DNA of 64,000 nucleotides. Origin: Aureispira sp. CCB-E (GTDB lineage Bacteria > Bacteroidota > Bacteroidia > Chitinophagales > Saprospiraceae). A model generated the notes under the pieces. That model made no database searches. It was not told the origin of the DNA and saw only the letters and a program-made list of their open reading frames with translations. The position numbers were made by a program, and so were the translations under genes. This document shows, in pieces, positions 24,991-36,973 of this stretch. The number at the start of each line of letters is the position of its first letter. The stretch's first letter is position 1. The DNA lies in contig NZ_CP133671.1 in NCBI RefSeq assembly GCF_031326345.1, positions 5,270,001 to 5,334,000 on the forward strand. The letters are read 5' to 3'.

Positions 24991-25722
24991 TTAGCTAAAT
25001 AATGCTTTAAATTTTTGAATTTTGTATCTAGAGACTTTGGCTTTAACCTGGTTTTTCAGATAAATAATATAAGCCCCATTGTTTAAGCTTTCCACTTGAT
25101 TCAAATTAACTAGCCAAGACTTATGTGTTCTAAAAAAAAATTGAAATTCCGATAGCTCTTTTTCAAACTGCCCCAAACTTTTGCTGACTAAATAATCGGT
25201 TGCATCATCAAAGTAAATTTTAGAATAAGCTCCTTCTGCTTCTATTGCAATAATTGAAGCAGGTACAATAAACTTGTTAAATATTTTAATTTTGTTTTTA
25301 AACGATAAATTTACTCCCCTGTTGAGTGCTTGATATTCTTCTGAGTCATTCAATAATTGATAATTTCTTTCCACCTTCTGCACGGCTTGTTTTAACCTAT
25401 CAATATCAATAGGTTTTAATAAATAATCCGTAGCAGATAACTCAAATGCTTTAACAGCATACTTATCATAAGCGGTCACAAAAATAATTTCAAACGATTC
25501 ACAATCTACAAAATTAACAATTTCATAACCAGCATAGTTAGGCATATCTACGTCCAAGAAAACCAAATCAATTTTATTTTTTTTAATAAAATCGACACCA
25601 TCCATCAAATTATCAAAAACCCCAACTATGCTAACATTAGGTAAAAAACGATCTGCTAATAGACAAAGATTTTCTTGTGCGCTAGCCTCATCGTCAATAA
25701 TTATTGTTTTTAGTTTGCTCAT
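24991..25722 (-). CDS. LytTR-family response regulator
   Basis: Residues 1-125 are a receiver domain: acidic pair in 'IIIDDEASAQ', phospho-acceptor Asp57 in 'VFLDVDMPNYAG', Thr in 'FVTAYDKYAVKAF' and Lys in 'DYLLKPID'. Residues 140-243 form a LytTR DNA-binding domain with 'FFRTHKSWLVNLNQVESLNN' and 'AKVSRYKIQKF'. It would be phosphorylated by the adjacent LytS-type kinase and bind paired sites in target promoters. The kinase gene ends 52 bp upstream, giving a clear two-gene operon. Confidence 0.95.
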   Translation of the reverse strand: MSKLKTIIIDDEASAQENLCLLADRFLPNVSIVGVFDNLMDGVDFIKKNKIDLVFLDVDMPNYAGYEIVNFVDCESFEIIFVTAYDKYAVKAFELSATDYLLKPIDIDRLKQAVQKVERNYQLLNDSEEYQALNRGVNLSFKNKIKIFNKFIVPASIIAIEAEGAYSKIYFDDATDYLVSKSLGQFEKELSEFQFFFRTHKSWLVNLNQVESLNNGAYIIYLKNQVKAKVSRYKIQKFKALFS

Positions 25723-25774
25723 AATTCACCTACTTATTTGATTCCTGTCATTCGTTGATAGACTTCTTACGCTC

Positions 25775-27838
25775 CTACTGCTTTACAAAAGGTATAATTA
25801 CCACTACTTTTGTCCCTGTAGCGTGGTTGTCTTCATAAAGATCTTCATAATGAAATCCAATATTCTCTACATTCATTTTTCGTTTCAAAAATTCAAATCT
25901 TTTCCTTAGAGCCTCCAATGCAAATGATTGGTGTTTTTGGTTCCGACGTTTATTAATTTGCTCGGCTGCTTTTCGACCAATTCCATTGTCAACAATAGTA
26001 CATTTTAGCACCTCATCCAACTCAAAATCAATCGTCAATAATTTATCTGATTTTTTGTGCAACAATCCATGTTTCAAAGCATTTTCTAACAGCGGTTGTA
26101 ACAACATCGAGGGCACCATTATATTTCCAACCTGATTCGTTTTGATGCTATAATTAAAATTATCTCTAAATCTTAACTTTTCTAATGTCAAATAATTTTC
26201 AAGCAATCCAACTTCTTCTTCAAATGAGATCAAAGGTCTTTCCGAAAACATTAAAGTTTGCCGCACCAAATCTGCAAACTTATTGATATAAGAATAAGAA
26301 TTATCAACATCACCTTTTAACACCAAAGTTTGAATAGAATTTAAGGCATTAAAGATAAAATGAGGATTCATTTGAGATTGTAATGCTTTGAGATTGGATA
26401 CTAATATTTCATCATTTTTTCTTTCCTCCAATTCACTATAAGCTGCATCCAGTTCCATTTTTTGCTGTCTGATAACTTTCATTCTAGAATAAATAATCAT
26501 CAAAGCCACCACCACTACCAATAAGATCAATAAGGCACTCAATACAATATAACCAAGTCGTTTCTTCTCCACCTCTGTTCTCAAAATCTCATTTTGATGT
26601 TCAACTTCTTTTATTTTTGCTATTTTTTCAAATTCATATTTAGCCGATTCTTGAAAAATCTTTCGTTCAAACGATTTCATTCTTAAGCTATCTCGAGTAT
26701 TAGCATATTCATTTAAAAAATAGTTTGCCTTTTGGTAGTGTTTTTTTTCCTCATAGATTTTTGTCAGTTTCCCAGAAGCAGCCTCTATTCCACTATAAAA
26801 ATTAAGCGTTTTAGCTATTTTATAGCTTTCTAAAGCATACTTCTCTGCAAGGTCATAGTCCTCCTCGATTAATTTTAACTCTGCTAAGCTGTTGTTAGCA
26901 ACAATAATATATTCCAAACTCCCATAAATATTGGCTATTTCTAAAATATGTTGAAATTCTGTTTCGGCTCCACCATAATCTTTCTGTATTACCTTAATCT
27001 CCCCCATTAGTAAATGCACCTGCAAAGCATCCAATTTTGCTCCAGCTTTATCAAAATTTTTCAGAGCTTCTACACAATTTTCTTCTGCTTCTTCCAAACT
27101 ATCTGCCAAGACTAAAATTTTTCCTTCGGAAACCAAAACAGATCCAATTATTCTAAAATCATCATTTTCTCTAGCAGCATCCAAGGAAATTTGCAAAAAA
27201 TTAAGCGCCTCTTTTCTAGTCCCTAATTGTAGATGTAAACTTCCAATGTTTAAGCTAGCATTAGCAATTCCACTCAAATCCTTAGAAGCCTCAGCTAATT
27301 TTAAAGCCAATGAATAGTAGTCAATTGCTTCTCGAATATCTCCTAAGTTTTCACTGATACCAGCCAAAGCATTGTATATTTTGCCCTGCCCTTGTATATT
27401 ATCAATTTCTGTAAAAATATCTAACGCCGTTAAGTATTCTTTCTTGGCATTTATGTAATCACCATCTTCGTCATAAAAATACCCCCTATTCCCATAAGCT
27501 ATCCCTTTATAATAAATACATTTTTGATATTCTATAGAATTAGGTGAATACTGAGCAGCCAATTTTTGCGCAAGATCCAACAAAAAAGCATTGTACCTAG
27601 GCCATACCTCTTCGTTCCAACAATTATCAATCAAATCTTCCAATACTTTCAAGCGGATAGTATCGTGTTTTGAATTATGGTAAGCCTCCATACTTGTCAC
27701 CAACACAAGAGAATCATTTTGCGAAAGACGAATGGTTTCTAACGAATCAATTAGAAAATACTCCGTATCATTAAATTTAGATTGTGCCCCCAAGTTTAAT
27801 TGTAATAACAAGAGGACTCCTAAATATATATATTTCAT
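25775..27838 (-). CDS. LytS-type histidine kinase with periplasmic TPR repeats
   Basis: This 687-residue sensor has a signal peptide (MKYIYLGVLLLLQLNLGAQ), about seven TPR-like repeats (about 100-400; for example 'GQGKIYNALAGISENLGDIR' and 'GIANASLNIGSLHLQLGTRK'), a transmembrane helix (about 433-455), a short coiled coil and a His-kinase domain (about 485-685). The phospho-acceptor His lies in 'QMNPHFIFNALNSIQTL'; ATP-site motifs are 'LLQPLLENALKHGL' and 'CTIVDNGIGRKAAE'. The TPRs would sit in the periplasm, suggesting a protein or peptide signal. It pairs with the LytTR regulator downstream. Confidence 0.94.
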   Translation of the reverse strand: MKYIYLGVLLLLQLNLGAQSKFNDTEYFLIDSLETIRLSQNDSLVLVTSMEAYHNSKHDTIRLKVLEDLIDNCWNEEVWPRYNAFLLDLAQKLAAQYSPNSIEYQKCIYYKGIAYGNRGYFYDEDGDYINAKKEYLTALDIFTEIDNIQGQGKIYNALAGISENLGDIREAIDYYSLALKLAEASKDLSGIANASLNIGSLHLQLGTRKEALNFLQISLDAARENDDFRIIGSVLVSEGKILVLADSLEEAEENCVEALKNFDKAGAKLDALQVHLLMGEIKVIQKDYGGAETEFQHILEIANIYGSLEYIIVANNSLAELKLIEEDYDLAEKYALESYKIAKTLNFYSGIEAASGKLTKIYEEKKHYQKANYFLNEYANTRDSLRMKSFERKIFQESAKYEFEKIAKIKEVEHQNEILRTEVEKKRLGYIVLSALLILLVVVVALMIIYSRMKVIRQQKMELDAAYSELEERKNDEILVSNLKALQSQMNPHFIFNALNSIQTLVLKGDVDNSYSYINKFADLVRQTLMFSERPLISFEEEVGLLENYLTLEKLRFRDNFNYSIKTNQVGNIMVPSMLLQPLLENALKHGLLHKKSDKLLTIDFELDEVLKCTIVDNGIGRKAAEQINKRRNQKHQSFALEALRKRFEFLKRKMNVENIGFHYEDLYEDNHATGTKVVVIIPFVKQ

Positions 27839-28243
27839 TTACAGTTTATTTCTTGGACAATGTAACACTCAAACCTCATAAAAATATTGTATTAAACACG
27901 ACAGTGTTAGCATATGGTACTCTATGGGCTTTTGCTTTGTACTACTCAACAATCTTAGTTAACAAAAGTACATTCATACCAACCTAATAATCAAAAGCTT
28001 AACACAAAACACAATAAAACTACAACTTATTAACTATCAGCTATATAGCAAACTAACAACCTTATTTTTATTTATCATTTTTGAGGTTTATTCAATTTTT
28101 TAAAATTCTCTTTTTACAGCCTAATTTACTACTTTTTTTAAAGTTTTATTTATAAAAATATTTTTTTATAAGCTACTAAAAGGTGCATAACTGAGACATT
28201 TAGACTCAACTCATTGACTATTAAGTAATCGTTCAAAAAAACA

Positions 28244-28275
28244 ACAAGTACCACACAGTAGCAGCGCAGTTAAAA
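28244..28275 (-). repeat. dispersed short repeat, copy 2
   Basis: Read on the minus strand it contains TAACTGCGCTGCTACTGTGT followed by GGTACTTG, matching copy 1 at 10365-10394 except in a few bases. Confidence 0.6.
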
Positions 28276-28412
28276 CAGCCTTCTTTTTGCGCTACTCTTC
28301 AATCAGAAAAGCTTGTCTTAACTCGCTAAGCCTTCCTTTTTTTTCTTTGATTAGCAAAAGAATAATTCCATTTTTTGTTCTTATTTTTTCTAACCTCTTA
28401 CTTAAATTAAAA

Positions 28413-28444
28413 AAATCGGCAGAAAAAAAATTTCCTACCGATTT
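28413..28444 (-). terminator. rho-independent terminator of the adhesin gene
   Basis: AAATCGG (28413-28419) pairs with CCGATTT (28438-28444), with an inner AG.AAA/TTT.CT stem, and is followed on the minus strand by TTTTTTAATTT. It lies 87 bp after the stop. Confidence 0.75.
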
Positions 28445-28530
28445 GCAAATTTATATTAACGAGTTTTTTCTCTTTAGATTACTTTCTAATTACAACGAGA
28501 ATAGCACGATATTTTAAGCTACTGCTTTGG

Positions 28531-31500
28531 TTACTCTACTCGTATTTTTCTTGTAAAACTAGCATAACGACTACTTACTTTGATAAAGTAAATTCCCGAT
28601 ACATAACGATTTATATCAAAATCTATTTCATGGTAAGCGTTGGACGCAATACTTGTATTATAAGACGCTACGACTTGCCCCAAAGCGGTTATAATTTCAA
28701 TTTGATAACGATCGTCTTTTGCTACCTGAAGGTATACCGTATTGCTTTCTTTATGTAATACTGTTGGAAATAATTTCTGTACAATGGGAGTTTCTACAGT
28801 CAACGATTGCACTTCTGTATAAGTAGACGTCCCATCAAAATCTACTTGTTTTAATCGGAAGTAATGCACTCCTGGTATTAAATTAGGTACTTTATAATCA
28901 TAATACTGTGCTGTAGTCGTTGTTCCTGCTCCATTAACATATCCAATTTGATTAAATTCTGGTGCACCAGTACTAGGCAGTGCATGTTCCACTTCGTAAC
29001 CTGCATTATTCAACTCACTTGATGTTGCCCAATTTAACACACCTGTATTTTTACCTTCTAGTTTTGCCGTAAAATACAACAACTCTACAGGCAATGGATC
29101 ATTCATCAAGAATTGATAATCCTCCACCTCTCCATTCGTACGTCCCCCTTGAAAGTCTCCTATTTCTAGAGGATTGTCATCTAAACGAATTCGGATGTTC
29201 ACCAAGTTTGTTGCAACACTGGCTGGAGAAGTCACAACGACTGTTGTTGTAAATGGTCCTCCTGGCACCGCTACTGTTCCTGAATAAAAATCGTCATAAA
29301 CACCATCTGCATTCCAATCAATCCACATTCCATACGAAACATTATCTGCCACAACTGAATTTAAATCTAAATCTACATTATACACCGTTGAAGGCATCAC
29401 CGTCCTTGGAAAAGCACCGGGTGTATTCGTTCCCAATTCCATTCCATCATCAAAACTATCACCATTCACGCCTAAAGCGTTGTTTTCAAAGTCGGTATTG
29501 GCTCCCAACCAAACATCTGTTGTTCCATCCAGTACATTATCACTATTCGCATCTCTAATTGCTCGATGATACACTTCTCCATATATTGCTGGAGCATCTC
29601 CATAATCTTTATTGACATCTAGTATTGTAATGTAAACTGTTGCAGTATCACATACTTGAGGGCTTCCATTGTCACATACACTGTATACAAATTCATCGTT
29701 GCCACTAAAGTTAGGATTAGTTGGCGTATAACTATATGTTCCATCTGGATTTAAAGTCAAACTACCGTTGGTCGGACCTGTCACTAATGACACCCCACCA
29801 ACTTGATTATCGCCCTCTACATCCGTATCGTTTGTCAAAACATTATCATTTAATGTTGTTCCTTTGTCTACAAACTCTTCATCATCTATCGCATTGGTAC
29901 TGTTGTACAATCTTGGCAAAACGTCAATGGTTACCGTTGTTTGTTCGCAGGTGATGGGTGCTCCGTCATCACAAGCCGTGTAAATATATTCTACCACACC
30001 TATGAATCCAGCAACAGGATTAAATGTATACGTTCCATCTCCATTTTGAATTAAAGAACCTGCTGTTGATACTGGATTTCCATTTCTATCTACTCCTCCA
30101 ATTGTAGTTAATGCGCCTATCCCTACAGTAGCATCAACAACGCCATCACCGTCTGTATCTGTTTGAATGTTTCCTGTTACCAAAATATTATCACCATCTG
30201 GATCATTGTCATTCGAGATCACTTGACCGCTTACCGACACACCATCATACGTTGTATTGACATCTGGTGCTAAAGCCAATTCTCCATTGTCTGTCGTTGG
30301 AGCAGGTTCTACATCAATAGTTACTTTGGCTTCTGTACAAGCTTGCGGTTGTCCATTGTCACAAATATCATATAAATAGGTCACCTCTCCAACAAAACCT
30401 GTCGTTGGTACAAAGGTATATGTTCCATTCGCATTTTGAGTCAAGGTTCCTGCATTTACATTGGGAGTACCATCTTCATTAATTCCACCAACTGTTGTTC
30501 CTACTCCCAACCCAATTACTGTTTCTGGAGTACCATCACCATTCGCATCAATCTCAACTCCTGTCAATGTTTGATTATCTTCTTCTTGATCGTAATCATT
30601 GGTTAAGACATTACCAACAATGGTTACATTGGTTGGTGTTGTGTTAATATCATTGGTCGCATACGTTGTATTGCCCTCTCTCCAATCACGCTCAACTGTA
30701 ATCTCATTTTTAGCATCTGGATGAGAGTTTGGATTCAAACCAATATTAGTTGCATTGGTATTCGCTGTATTATTATCATAACCATCCAACAAGCCGTCAC
30801 CATCTACATCAGCCGTACCACCTGATAAGCCTGTATTCGCATTTGGACTATCGGCACCATTTACAACACCATCGCCATTGGTGTCGTGCCCTTCAATAAC
30901 ATCTGGAATACCATCATTATCAGTATCCAAATCTAGATAATCTGGATTATCTGCTGCACCATCTTGATTGTTGGGTATAATACCAGAACCCGCTCCTCCA
31001 AATATCGCATCGTTGCTATCATAAATATCATCTATCCCATCTCCATCGGCATCGTTATTAACAGGAGCAACATAAGTCCTTGTTCCTTGCCCTTCCGTAT
31101 TATCAACAATGCCATCGTTGTCCGCATCTATGTCCAAGAAATTATAATTGTTATCACCATCTTGGTTGTCATTTGGATAGCTATTCGGTGCACCGTCACC
31201 ATCCGTATCAGCTCCTGTTCGTGTAGTCGCATTCGCACTATTGGCTCCATTCGTATCGGTTCCTACTGCCAATGCATTGGTTGGATCACCATCAACCACA
31301 TCATTAAAGCCATCTCCATCGGCATCGGCATAAGCATCTTCTTGACCATCTCTATTCGCATCTGTTCCGCCTGCTTCTTCGATATCCAAAATACCATCGT
31401 TGTCGGCATCCAAATCCAAATGATTGTATACATTATCCCCATCCAAATCACCGTTAGGCATACTGTTTGGTTTCCCATCACCATTGGTATCTGCCCCTGT

Positions 31501-34500
31501 TAATAACAAGGCATCTGATGTATTCGCTCCATTCGTATCCGTTCCTGCCGCTAAAGCATTCGTTGGATCACCATCGACCACATCATTAAAACCATCATTA
31601 TCGCTGTCGGCATAACTATCAGCACGACCATCACCATTTACATCAGTACCACCAGCCTCTACTACATCTGGAATGCCATCATTGTCCGCATCTAAGTCCA
31701 GATGATTCAATAAGTCATCTCGATCTGTATCTCCAGTAGGGTATGAATCTGGAACTCCGTCACTGTTCCCATCTACGCCTGTTTGTACCAGTGCATTTGC
31801 TGTATTCGCTCCATTTATATCTGTTCCTAATGTTAATTCATTGGTTGGATCACCATCGACCACATCATTAAAGCCGTCACCATCCGCATCGGCATAATTA
31901 TCTGCACGTCCATCTCCATTCACATCGGTTCCACCAGCTTCTACCACATCTGGAACACCATCGTTATCCGCATCTAAGTCTAAGTGATTTAATAAGCCAT
32001 CTTTATCGGCATCTTTATTTGGATAACTATCGGGAATTCCATCGGCATTACCATCTCCATTGGTAATAACCAATACATTGGCAAGATTTTCAGAATTACC
32101 ATCATTTCCTACATCACCGTCAACAATATCATTCCAACCATCATCATCCGAATCTGCATAATTATCAACACGACCATCTCCATTAATATCTGTCCCCCTT
32201 GTTTCTACCACATCTGGAATGCCATCGTTATCAGAATCTACATCTAAGAAATCTGGCAGCAAGTCATTGTCTGTATTATTATTAGCAATATCTACTCCTA
32301 GAGAAGCCGTTGGGATAAAAAAGTTTAAGTTGCTAATACAAGAAGTAAAGTCGCAAAAGTTTACATCTGCATTGGCTTGTAAAGTGATTGTGATAATTCC
32401 ATCATCATTCCAAAGGTTCCAATCAGCTTGTGGGATTGTAACTGTAAAGTTCATCCCTGGACTAGAGCAATCGGTATAAGTAGGATTGTCTGAATTTTGA
32501 CGATTAAAAGTGCCTCCAATTGGCGTTCCTCCTTCTCCTGCCAATGTAAATTGTTCAAAATCTGCTCCATAATCACCTTGCAATGTGAACGTAAAATTAA
32601 CAGGACTAGTGACATCAACGGTTCCAGAGTTAACTTCTATAACATGTGAAGGAGAAGGAATTCTATTACAATTCATCATTTGGAAATTGTGCAAGGCTCT
32701 CACATTTCTAATACATGAAACATTGGTACACAAGTTGACATCTACATTGGCTTGAATCGTTAGATTGACAACATTATCATCATTCCATCTATTCCAATTT
32801 GCTTGGGTTATTGTAATGATGAATTGCATTCCATTAACATCACAATCTACATAAGCAGGATTATTAGAATTTTGTCTATTAAAAACACCCCCAATACTTA
32901 CTCCTTCTTCTCCTGTTACAGTAAACGCCTCAAAATCTGCCCCATAATCTCCTTCTAGATCAAATACAAGAAACACATCAGAACTTGCATCTATATTGCC
33001 AGAATTAAAAACAATATTATGGGTAGGTGCAGCAACAGTTTGACAATCATCGGCTGCATTGTATTGTATGGTTCCTGTTGTTATCGGAACTCTAGATGGA
33101 TAGGTAAACTCGTCATCATATACATCCATCAATCCATCTCCGTCAGAGTCTGTAGTAATATCTATTAGTCCATTTCCATCCGTATCAACCCCACCAGCTT
33201 CTACTAAATCGGCAATACCATCGTTATCAGCATCTAAATCAAAGGAATTGATAACAGCATCTCCATCGGCATCAAAGTTATCATTGACACCATCCATATT
33301 AGCATCCACAAATCCTGGGAAATTAGGATCTAAATAATCAGGAATGCCATCACCATCCAAATCTAGTAAAGGGTCTATGGGATGTTCTATCAGATCCAAA
33401 ATACCATCATTATCATCATCAATGTCTATATCATCAGCGATACCATCACCATCCAAATCACAGTTAGGCGTCGTTCTAGCAAAAGGGATAGAAGATACAT
33501 CATAAGACCAAAACCAAGTATTGATTGTTCTTGCATTTCCAAAATCATCGCACAAAGGAGCTGTAGTTGTTCCATTTCCTGAAGTAGGTCCAGGAACGGC
33601 AAATGTTGCTCCACCATTCCACGCATGTGTAGGGCCTGCCGCCCCCTCTAGCATATTTGTTGTAGCTACTCCTATTCCTGTGATATTGTCGGTAGCTTCG
33701 ACACCACAAGTTCCAAAATCAGCCACAGTAGCATCGTCCCAATATAATTTTCTGGTACCCAAGGAAGGAAAAATTGCCGTTACAGAAAAACCATTGATAT
33801 TTACTTCTGCATCATGCATTGGTATATTGGTTCGTCCTCTAAACAGTGTGACTGTAATATTAAAGCTAATATTGCCATTGACTGGAGCTCCTAAACCATC
33901 TAATCCATTCCAATTGATTACATGATTGCCTGACGTTAAGTCATAAATTTCTATAATTCGATCGGCTGTTCCAGCTTGAAAACCAGCTGTTCCGTTTAAA
34001 TCTAATAGTATCGCAATATCCCCTGGATCAGGAACAAACAAGGGAATAAAATAATTGCCTGGGCAACCATAAATTTTGCTAGGAATAACTGGCGCACTAG
34101 AAGGAGGAGCGACAGCAAATATATTGGTATCTGGCACTGTCAAAAAAACTTCATATCCATTAGTTAATGGTGGAGCCGCAGCACCTGTATATTCACTAAC
34201 TCTATCTACAGCAAAGTTGCCTGTATTCCTAATTCCATACTTATTCATTGCTAAGATATACCCCAATGGTCTAAAACCTGGCTCAAAATTAACCCTCAAA
34301 ACTGAACTGTCGGCAGTATATGCATAATAATCTCCTTCGTAAGAAAAAGCGGAATTGGGTGCAAATGCAGGATCAGCTGGATCATAAGTAATGAAAGACC
34401 ACCGTTGACAATGCAATCGCCCTGAATAAACGGTATTGTTTGCCTCCGCTACGGTAAAATCAAAGTAGGGAAAAAACATTTCGCTAGGGGCTCCCCCCAC

Positions 34501-35016
34501 TACTGTAGTAGCTCCTCCATCAGTACTTCGGTACAACTCTACTCGATAATCTCCATTGACAGTTGGATTAAAAACAATAGGAGGATATCCCGCTGGGTTG
34601 AGCCCATTTACATTGGGACCTGCTACCGCTTGTGCATAGGTTGCAATAAATCCTGGTCCAGCTACAGGGATTGGTGTGGGAGGAACTACCTCTACCCCAA
34701 GCGGATCTACAATTCTATAAAAACCATCTGTGACAGGTTGGTTGGTAATTCGTTCCCAAGCATTGAGTCCCAAATAAAGGTTTTCTACAGTATGATCGTT
34801 GATGCTTATTTTTAGAATATTTTCTGAAATAGCGTCTCTATATGGTCCCATGCCAAGATCAAATCGCACAAATAATGCGGTGCCATTAGTATTGTTGGGC
34901 ATCACAGCTGATGTTCCTTCTGCTCTCAAATTTTGATTCTCAAACAAAAGAAAAAAACAAAGGCACAACATCATTACCTTATAATGTACTACAATAAAGT
35001 GTATCTTTTTTTTCAT
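28531..35016 (-). CDS. giant T9SS-secreted calcium-binding repeat protein (adhesin-like)
   Basis: This 2161-residue protein starts with a signal peptide (to about residue 32). Next comes an N-terminal region of about 480 residues without a known domain, then thrombospondin type 3-like D-x-D-x-D-G repeats (about 520-640). Two related ~120-residue beta domains follow (each with 'GDYGADFE' and 'WN-x-WNDD'), then about five long repeats built on '[20 protein letters not shown]' and '[13 protein letters not shown]' (about 910-1420). After these are three cadherin/Ig-like modules (about 1450-1790, '[20 protein letters not shown]'), a GEVED domain ending '[11 protein letters not shown]', and a T9SS sorting domain (last ~85 residues, with '[20 protein letters not shown]'). 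It is expected on the cell surface with many bound Ca2+ ions, probably as an adhesin. An insertion sequence sits 44 bp upstream. Confidence 0.93.
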   Translation of the reverse strand: MKKKIHFIVVHYKVMMLCLCFFLLFENQNLRAEGTSAVMPNNTNGTALFVRFDLGMGPYRDAISENILKISINDHTVENLYLGLNAWERITNQPVTDGFYRIVDPLGVEVVPPTPIPVAGPGFIATYAQAVAGPNVNGLNPAGYPPIVFNPTVNGDYRVELYRSTDGGATTVVGGAPSEMFFPYFDFTVAEANNTVYSGRLHCQRWSFITYDPADPAFAPNSAFSYEGDYYAYTADSSVLRVNFEPGFRPLGYILAMNKYGIRNTGNFAVDRVSEYTGAAAPPLTNGYEVFLTVPDTNIFAVAPPSSAPVIPSKIYGCPGNYFIPLFVPDPGDIAILLDLNGTAGFQAGTADRIIEIYDLTSGNHVINWNGLDGLGAPVNGNISFNITVTLFRGRTNIPMHDAEVNINGFSVTAIFPSLGTRKLYWDDATVADFGTCGVEATDNITGIGVATTNMLEGAAGPTHAWNGGATFAVPGPTSGNGTTTAPLCDDFGNARTINTWFWSYDVSSIPFARTTPNCDLDGDGIADDIDIDDDNDGILDLIEHPIDPLLDLDGDGIPDYLDPNFPGFVDANMDGVNDNFDADGDAVINSFDLDADNDGIADLVEAGGVDTDGNGLIDITTDSDGDGLMDVYDDEFTYPSRVPITTGTIQYNAADDCQTVAAPTHNIVFNSGNIDASSDVFLVFDLEGDYGADFEAFTVTGEEGVSIGGVFNRQNSNNPAYVDCDVNGMQFIITITQANWNRWNDDNVVNLTIQANVDVNLCTNVSCIRNVRALHNFQMMNCNRIPSPSHVIEVNSGTVDVTSPVNFTFTLQGDYGADFEQFTLAGEGGTPIGGTFNRQNSDNPTYTDCSSPGMNFTVTIPQADWNLWNDDGIITITLQANADVNFCDFTSCISNLNFFIPTASLGVDIANNNTDNDLLPDFLDVDSDNDGIPDVVETRGTDINGDGRVDNYADSDDDGWNDIVDGDVGNDGNSENLANVLVITNGDGNADGIPDSYPNKDADKDGLLNHLDLDADNDGVPDVVEAGGTDVNGDGRADNYADADGDGFNDVVDGDPTNELTLGTDINGANTANALVQTGVDGNSDGVPDSYPTGDTDRDDLLNHLDLDADNDGIPDVVEAGGTDVNGDGRADSYADSDNDGFNDVVDGDPTNALAAGTDTNGANTSDALLLTGADTNGDGKPNSMPNGDLDGDNVYNHLDLDADNDGILDIEEAGGTDANRDGQEDAYADADGDGFNDVVDGDPTNALAVGTDTNGANSANATTRTGADTDGDGAPNSYPNDNQDGDNNYNFLDIDADNDGIVDNTEGQGTRTYVAPVNNDADGDGIDDIYDSNDAIFGGAGSGIIPNNQDGAADNPDYLDLDTDNDGIPDVIEGHDTNGDGVVNGADSPNANTGLSGGTADVDGDGLLDGYDNNTANTNATNIGLNPNSHPDAKNEITVERDWREGNTTYATNDINTTPTNVTIVGNVLTNDYDQEEDNQTLTGVEIDANGDGTPETVIGLGVGTTVGGINEDGTPNVNAGTLTQNANGTYTFVPTTGFVGEVTYLYDICDNGQPQACTEAKVTIDVEPAPTTDNGELALAPDVNTTYDGVSVSGQVISNDNDPDGDNILVTGNIQTDTDGDGVVDATVGIGALTTIGGVDRNGNPVSTAGSLIQNGDGTYTFNPVAGFIGVVEYIYTACDDGAPITCEQTTVTIDVLPRLYNSTNAIDDEEFVDKGTTLNDNVLTNDTDVEGDNQVGGVSLVTGPTNGSLTLNPDGTYSYTPTNPNFSGNDEFVYSVCDNGSPQVCDTATVYITILDVNKDYGDAPAIYGEVYHRAIRDANSDNVLDGTTDVWLGANTDFENNALGVNGDSFDDGMELGTNTPGAFPRTVMPSTVYNVDLDLNSVVADNVSYGMWIDWNADGVYDDFYSGTVAVPGGPFTTTVVVTSPASVATNLVNIRIRLDDNPLEIGDFQGGRTNGEVEDYQFLMNDPLPVELLYFTAKLEGKNTGVLNWATSSELNNAGYEVEHALPSTGAPEFNQIGYVNGAGTTTTAQYYDYKVPNLIPGVHYFRLKQVDFDGTSTYTEVQSLTVETPIVQKLFPTVLHKESNTVYLQVAKDDRYQIEIITALGQVVASYNTSIASNAYHEIDFDINRYVSGIYFIKVSSRYASFTRKIRVE
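31100..32240 (-). repeat. in-gene tandem repeats of about 282 bp
   Basis: Inside the adhesin gene about four to five units of roughly 94 codons recur, each holding the segments coding LDLDADNDG and DVVDGDPTN. Units two to four are nearly identical at DNA level (for example around 31400, 31680 and 31960). Such near-identical repeats can change in number by recombination. Confidence 0.75.
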
Positions 35017-35060
35017 AATTTTCTTTTTTTCTCTGTAAAAATTATTCCCTTAGTTAAAAT

Positions 35061-36482
35061 CAGCAATTCTAACGATAAACAGAATTATATGATAAAATAA
35101 GATTTAAGTTCATTGAAAAAGGAACGTACATTTACTAAAAAGTAAACGATGTACGACAAATTAGTAGAAATAGTATCCAAAGAGTTTCACCAAGTTCCAG
35201 ACCATCGAAAAGGACATACAGAATATTTGCTACATGATTGTTTAATGGGAGCATTTGCTATGTTTGGTCTAAAAGATCCATCATTATTGAGTTTTATAGA
35301 TAATGCCATTCATCGTAAGGACAATTTAGAACAAGTCTTTAAAATTAGTAAGCTTCCAACAGATAATGGGATGCGAAAAATTTTAGATGCTGTCCAACCA
35401 TCTGTTTTTCAACCTACTTTTAAAACAATCTTTGAACATTTGGAAAGGCTCAAAATACTCGAAAGTAGAAGATACTTAGACCAACATTTGCTAGTAAGTG
35501 TTGATGCCACAGGTACATTTTCTTCCAATAAGATTGGTTGTTCTCAATGTTTAACAAAGAAAAGAAAAAATGGTACAATAGAACATCATCACCAATTGTT
35601 AGCAGCGAGTGTAGTTCATCCTAATTTCAAGACCGTTTTTCCTGTTTTTGGAGAAGCAATAACGCGGCAGGATGGTTCAAAAAAGAATGATTGTGAACGA
35701 AAGGCATGTAAACGATTATTTCCACATTTACGCAGCATACTGCCAAAAGAAAAGATCTTAATTCTTTTAGATGCTTTATATGCTGATGGTCCAACTATTA
35801 AAGCACTTCAAGCACAAGATATCCAAATGGATTACATCATAGTAATCAAGGAAGGATATGTTTTGGAACAAGTTAAGCAACTTAGAAAAAAGGATAGTTT
35901 GCATCAGTGTCAATACCAGAAAAATGAAAAGACTCTGTGTCGATACAGGTGGGCATCTAACCTCATTCTAAATGGCGCAAACCAAGATATTATCGTAAAC
36001 TATTTAGAATACGAAGAATATGATTTAGAAAAAGATAAAGTGGTTTATTCCAATAAGTGGATTACCAACCTAACTTTGACTAAATCAAATGTTTCATCTA
36101 TTGCCACAGCTGGAAGAGCACGTTGGAAAATTGAAAATGAGACATTTAACACCTTGAAGAATCAAGACTACAATTTGGAACATAATTATGGTCATGGAAA
36201 ATTCTACTTGTCAACAGTATTTGCTTTGATTATGCTATTAGCATTTTTTGTTGACCAGATTACAAGGGCTGTTGATGAAAGTTTTGAACAAGCCTTAAAA
36301 GAAGCAAAAACATTGCGTGATTTAAGGCAGAAAGTTCGAGTACTCTTTGATTTTATTCCTACTATTTCAATGAACTTAATCTATCAAATAATCGCTAGAA
36401 AGGTCAATATTCGACCTCAATTAGAATAGCTATTTGATATTATTATTATTTAATATATTTTCTTACATCGTTAGAATTGCTG
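35061..36482 (+). mobile_element. insertion sequence of 1422 bp, family uncertain
   Basis: 16-bp inverted repeats CAGCAATTCTAACGAT (35061-35076 and, inverted, 36467-36482) enclose one DDE transposase. A perfect 9-bp target duplication AGTTAAAAT flanks it (35052-35060 and 36483-36491). The left end is 44 bp from the adhesin start codon, so it has inserted between that gene and its original promoter or leader. Confidence 0.95.
35149..36429 (+). CDS. DDE transposase
   Basis: This 426-residue transposase has catalytic acidic residues in 'LLVSVDATGTFSS' and 'ILILLDALYADGPT' and a C-terminal 'GRARWKIENETFNTLKNQDY' followed by 'EHNYGHGKFYLS', which carries the third acidic residue. The R-x-x-W-x-I-E-N-E-x-F pattern belongs to a Bacteroidota-common transposase group of the DDE_Tnp_1 type; I cannot fix the IS family name. 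The frame is intact. It is transcribed away from the adhesin gene. Confidence 0.9.
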   Translation: MYDKLVEIVSKEFHQVPDHRKGHTEYLLHDCLMGAFAMFGLKDPSLLSFIDNAIHRKDNLEQVFKISKLPTDNGMRKILDAVQPSVFQPTFKTIFEHLERLKILESRRYLDQHLLVSVDATGTFSSNKIGCSQCLTKKRKNGTIEHHHQLLAASVVHPNFKTVFPVFGEAITRQDGSKKNDCERKACKRLFPHLRSILPKEKILILLDALYADGPTIKALQAQDIQMDYIIVIKEGYVLEQVKQLRKKDSLHQCQYQKNEKTLCRYRWASNLILNGANQDIIVNYLEYEEYDLEKDKVVYSNKWITNLTLTKSNVSSIATAGRARWKIENETFNTLKNQDYNLEHNYGHGKFYLSTVFALIMLLAFFVDQITRAVDESFEQALKEAKTLRDLRQKVRVLFDFIPTISMNLIYQIIARKVNIRPQLE

Positions 36483-36973
36483 AGTTAAAATATAATTCAT
36501 CATCAATAATAATATAAAACATTATCACATATAATAATAAATAATATTGTTATATAAAAATTATACCTGTTAATTTATGCGGAAAAAATAGTTAATTCCA
36601 ATTGTCATTGTCAAGCAGAGGTTCTTGTCCAAATTATAACTGACCTAAATATTGGAGCAAAAGATTATAGTAGGCTCCATCTTATGAGAATTAACTTCTA
36701 ATATTCTAAAAATGATTGTTGCTTCAAGAACATTTATAAAAGATGTTCTAACAAATTTGATCGATCGTTAAGCAATGTCAACTGTTCTTTCTTAACTAAT
36801 TCAATATAGGTATTTTAAGAATATTAGTGTTGTGAAGTAAGCTAAATGTGTGATTGATATAGTGTAGTAAAGTACTCCCTTTTGCAAGGAATCAATATAG
36901 GGTACTGGAAAAGTATCCTAATATCGTATTTTGAGGTTTTATAAAAATAGAAACAACATCCTATAAAATCATT

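Larger units (their letters stand above)
27839..28530. other. gene-free stretch between the kinase and the adhesin
   Basis: About 690 bp of AT-rich DNA containing the upstream region of the kinase gene, a dispersed repeat copy (28244-28275) and the terminator of the adhesin gene (28413-28444). Frames on the plus strand here are low-complexity and unconvincing. Confidence 0.6.

Noticed and set aside
28287-28517. 76-codon plus-strand frame before the adhesin stop
   Set aside because: Runs through the minus-strand terminator hairpin and is low complexity (Phe/Leu/Lys rich) as expected from AT-rich intergenic DNA.
29253-34815. Many plus-strand frames antisense to the adhesin gene
   Set aside because: They follow from the biased codon use and repeats of the minus-strand gene; products are His/Ile-rich and repetitive.
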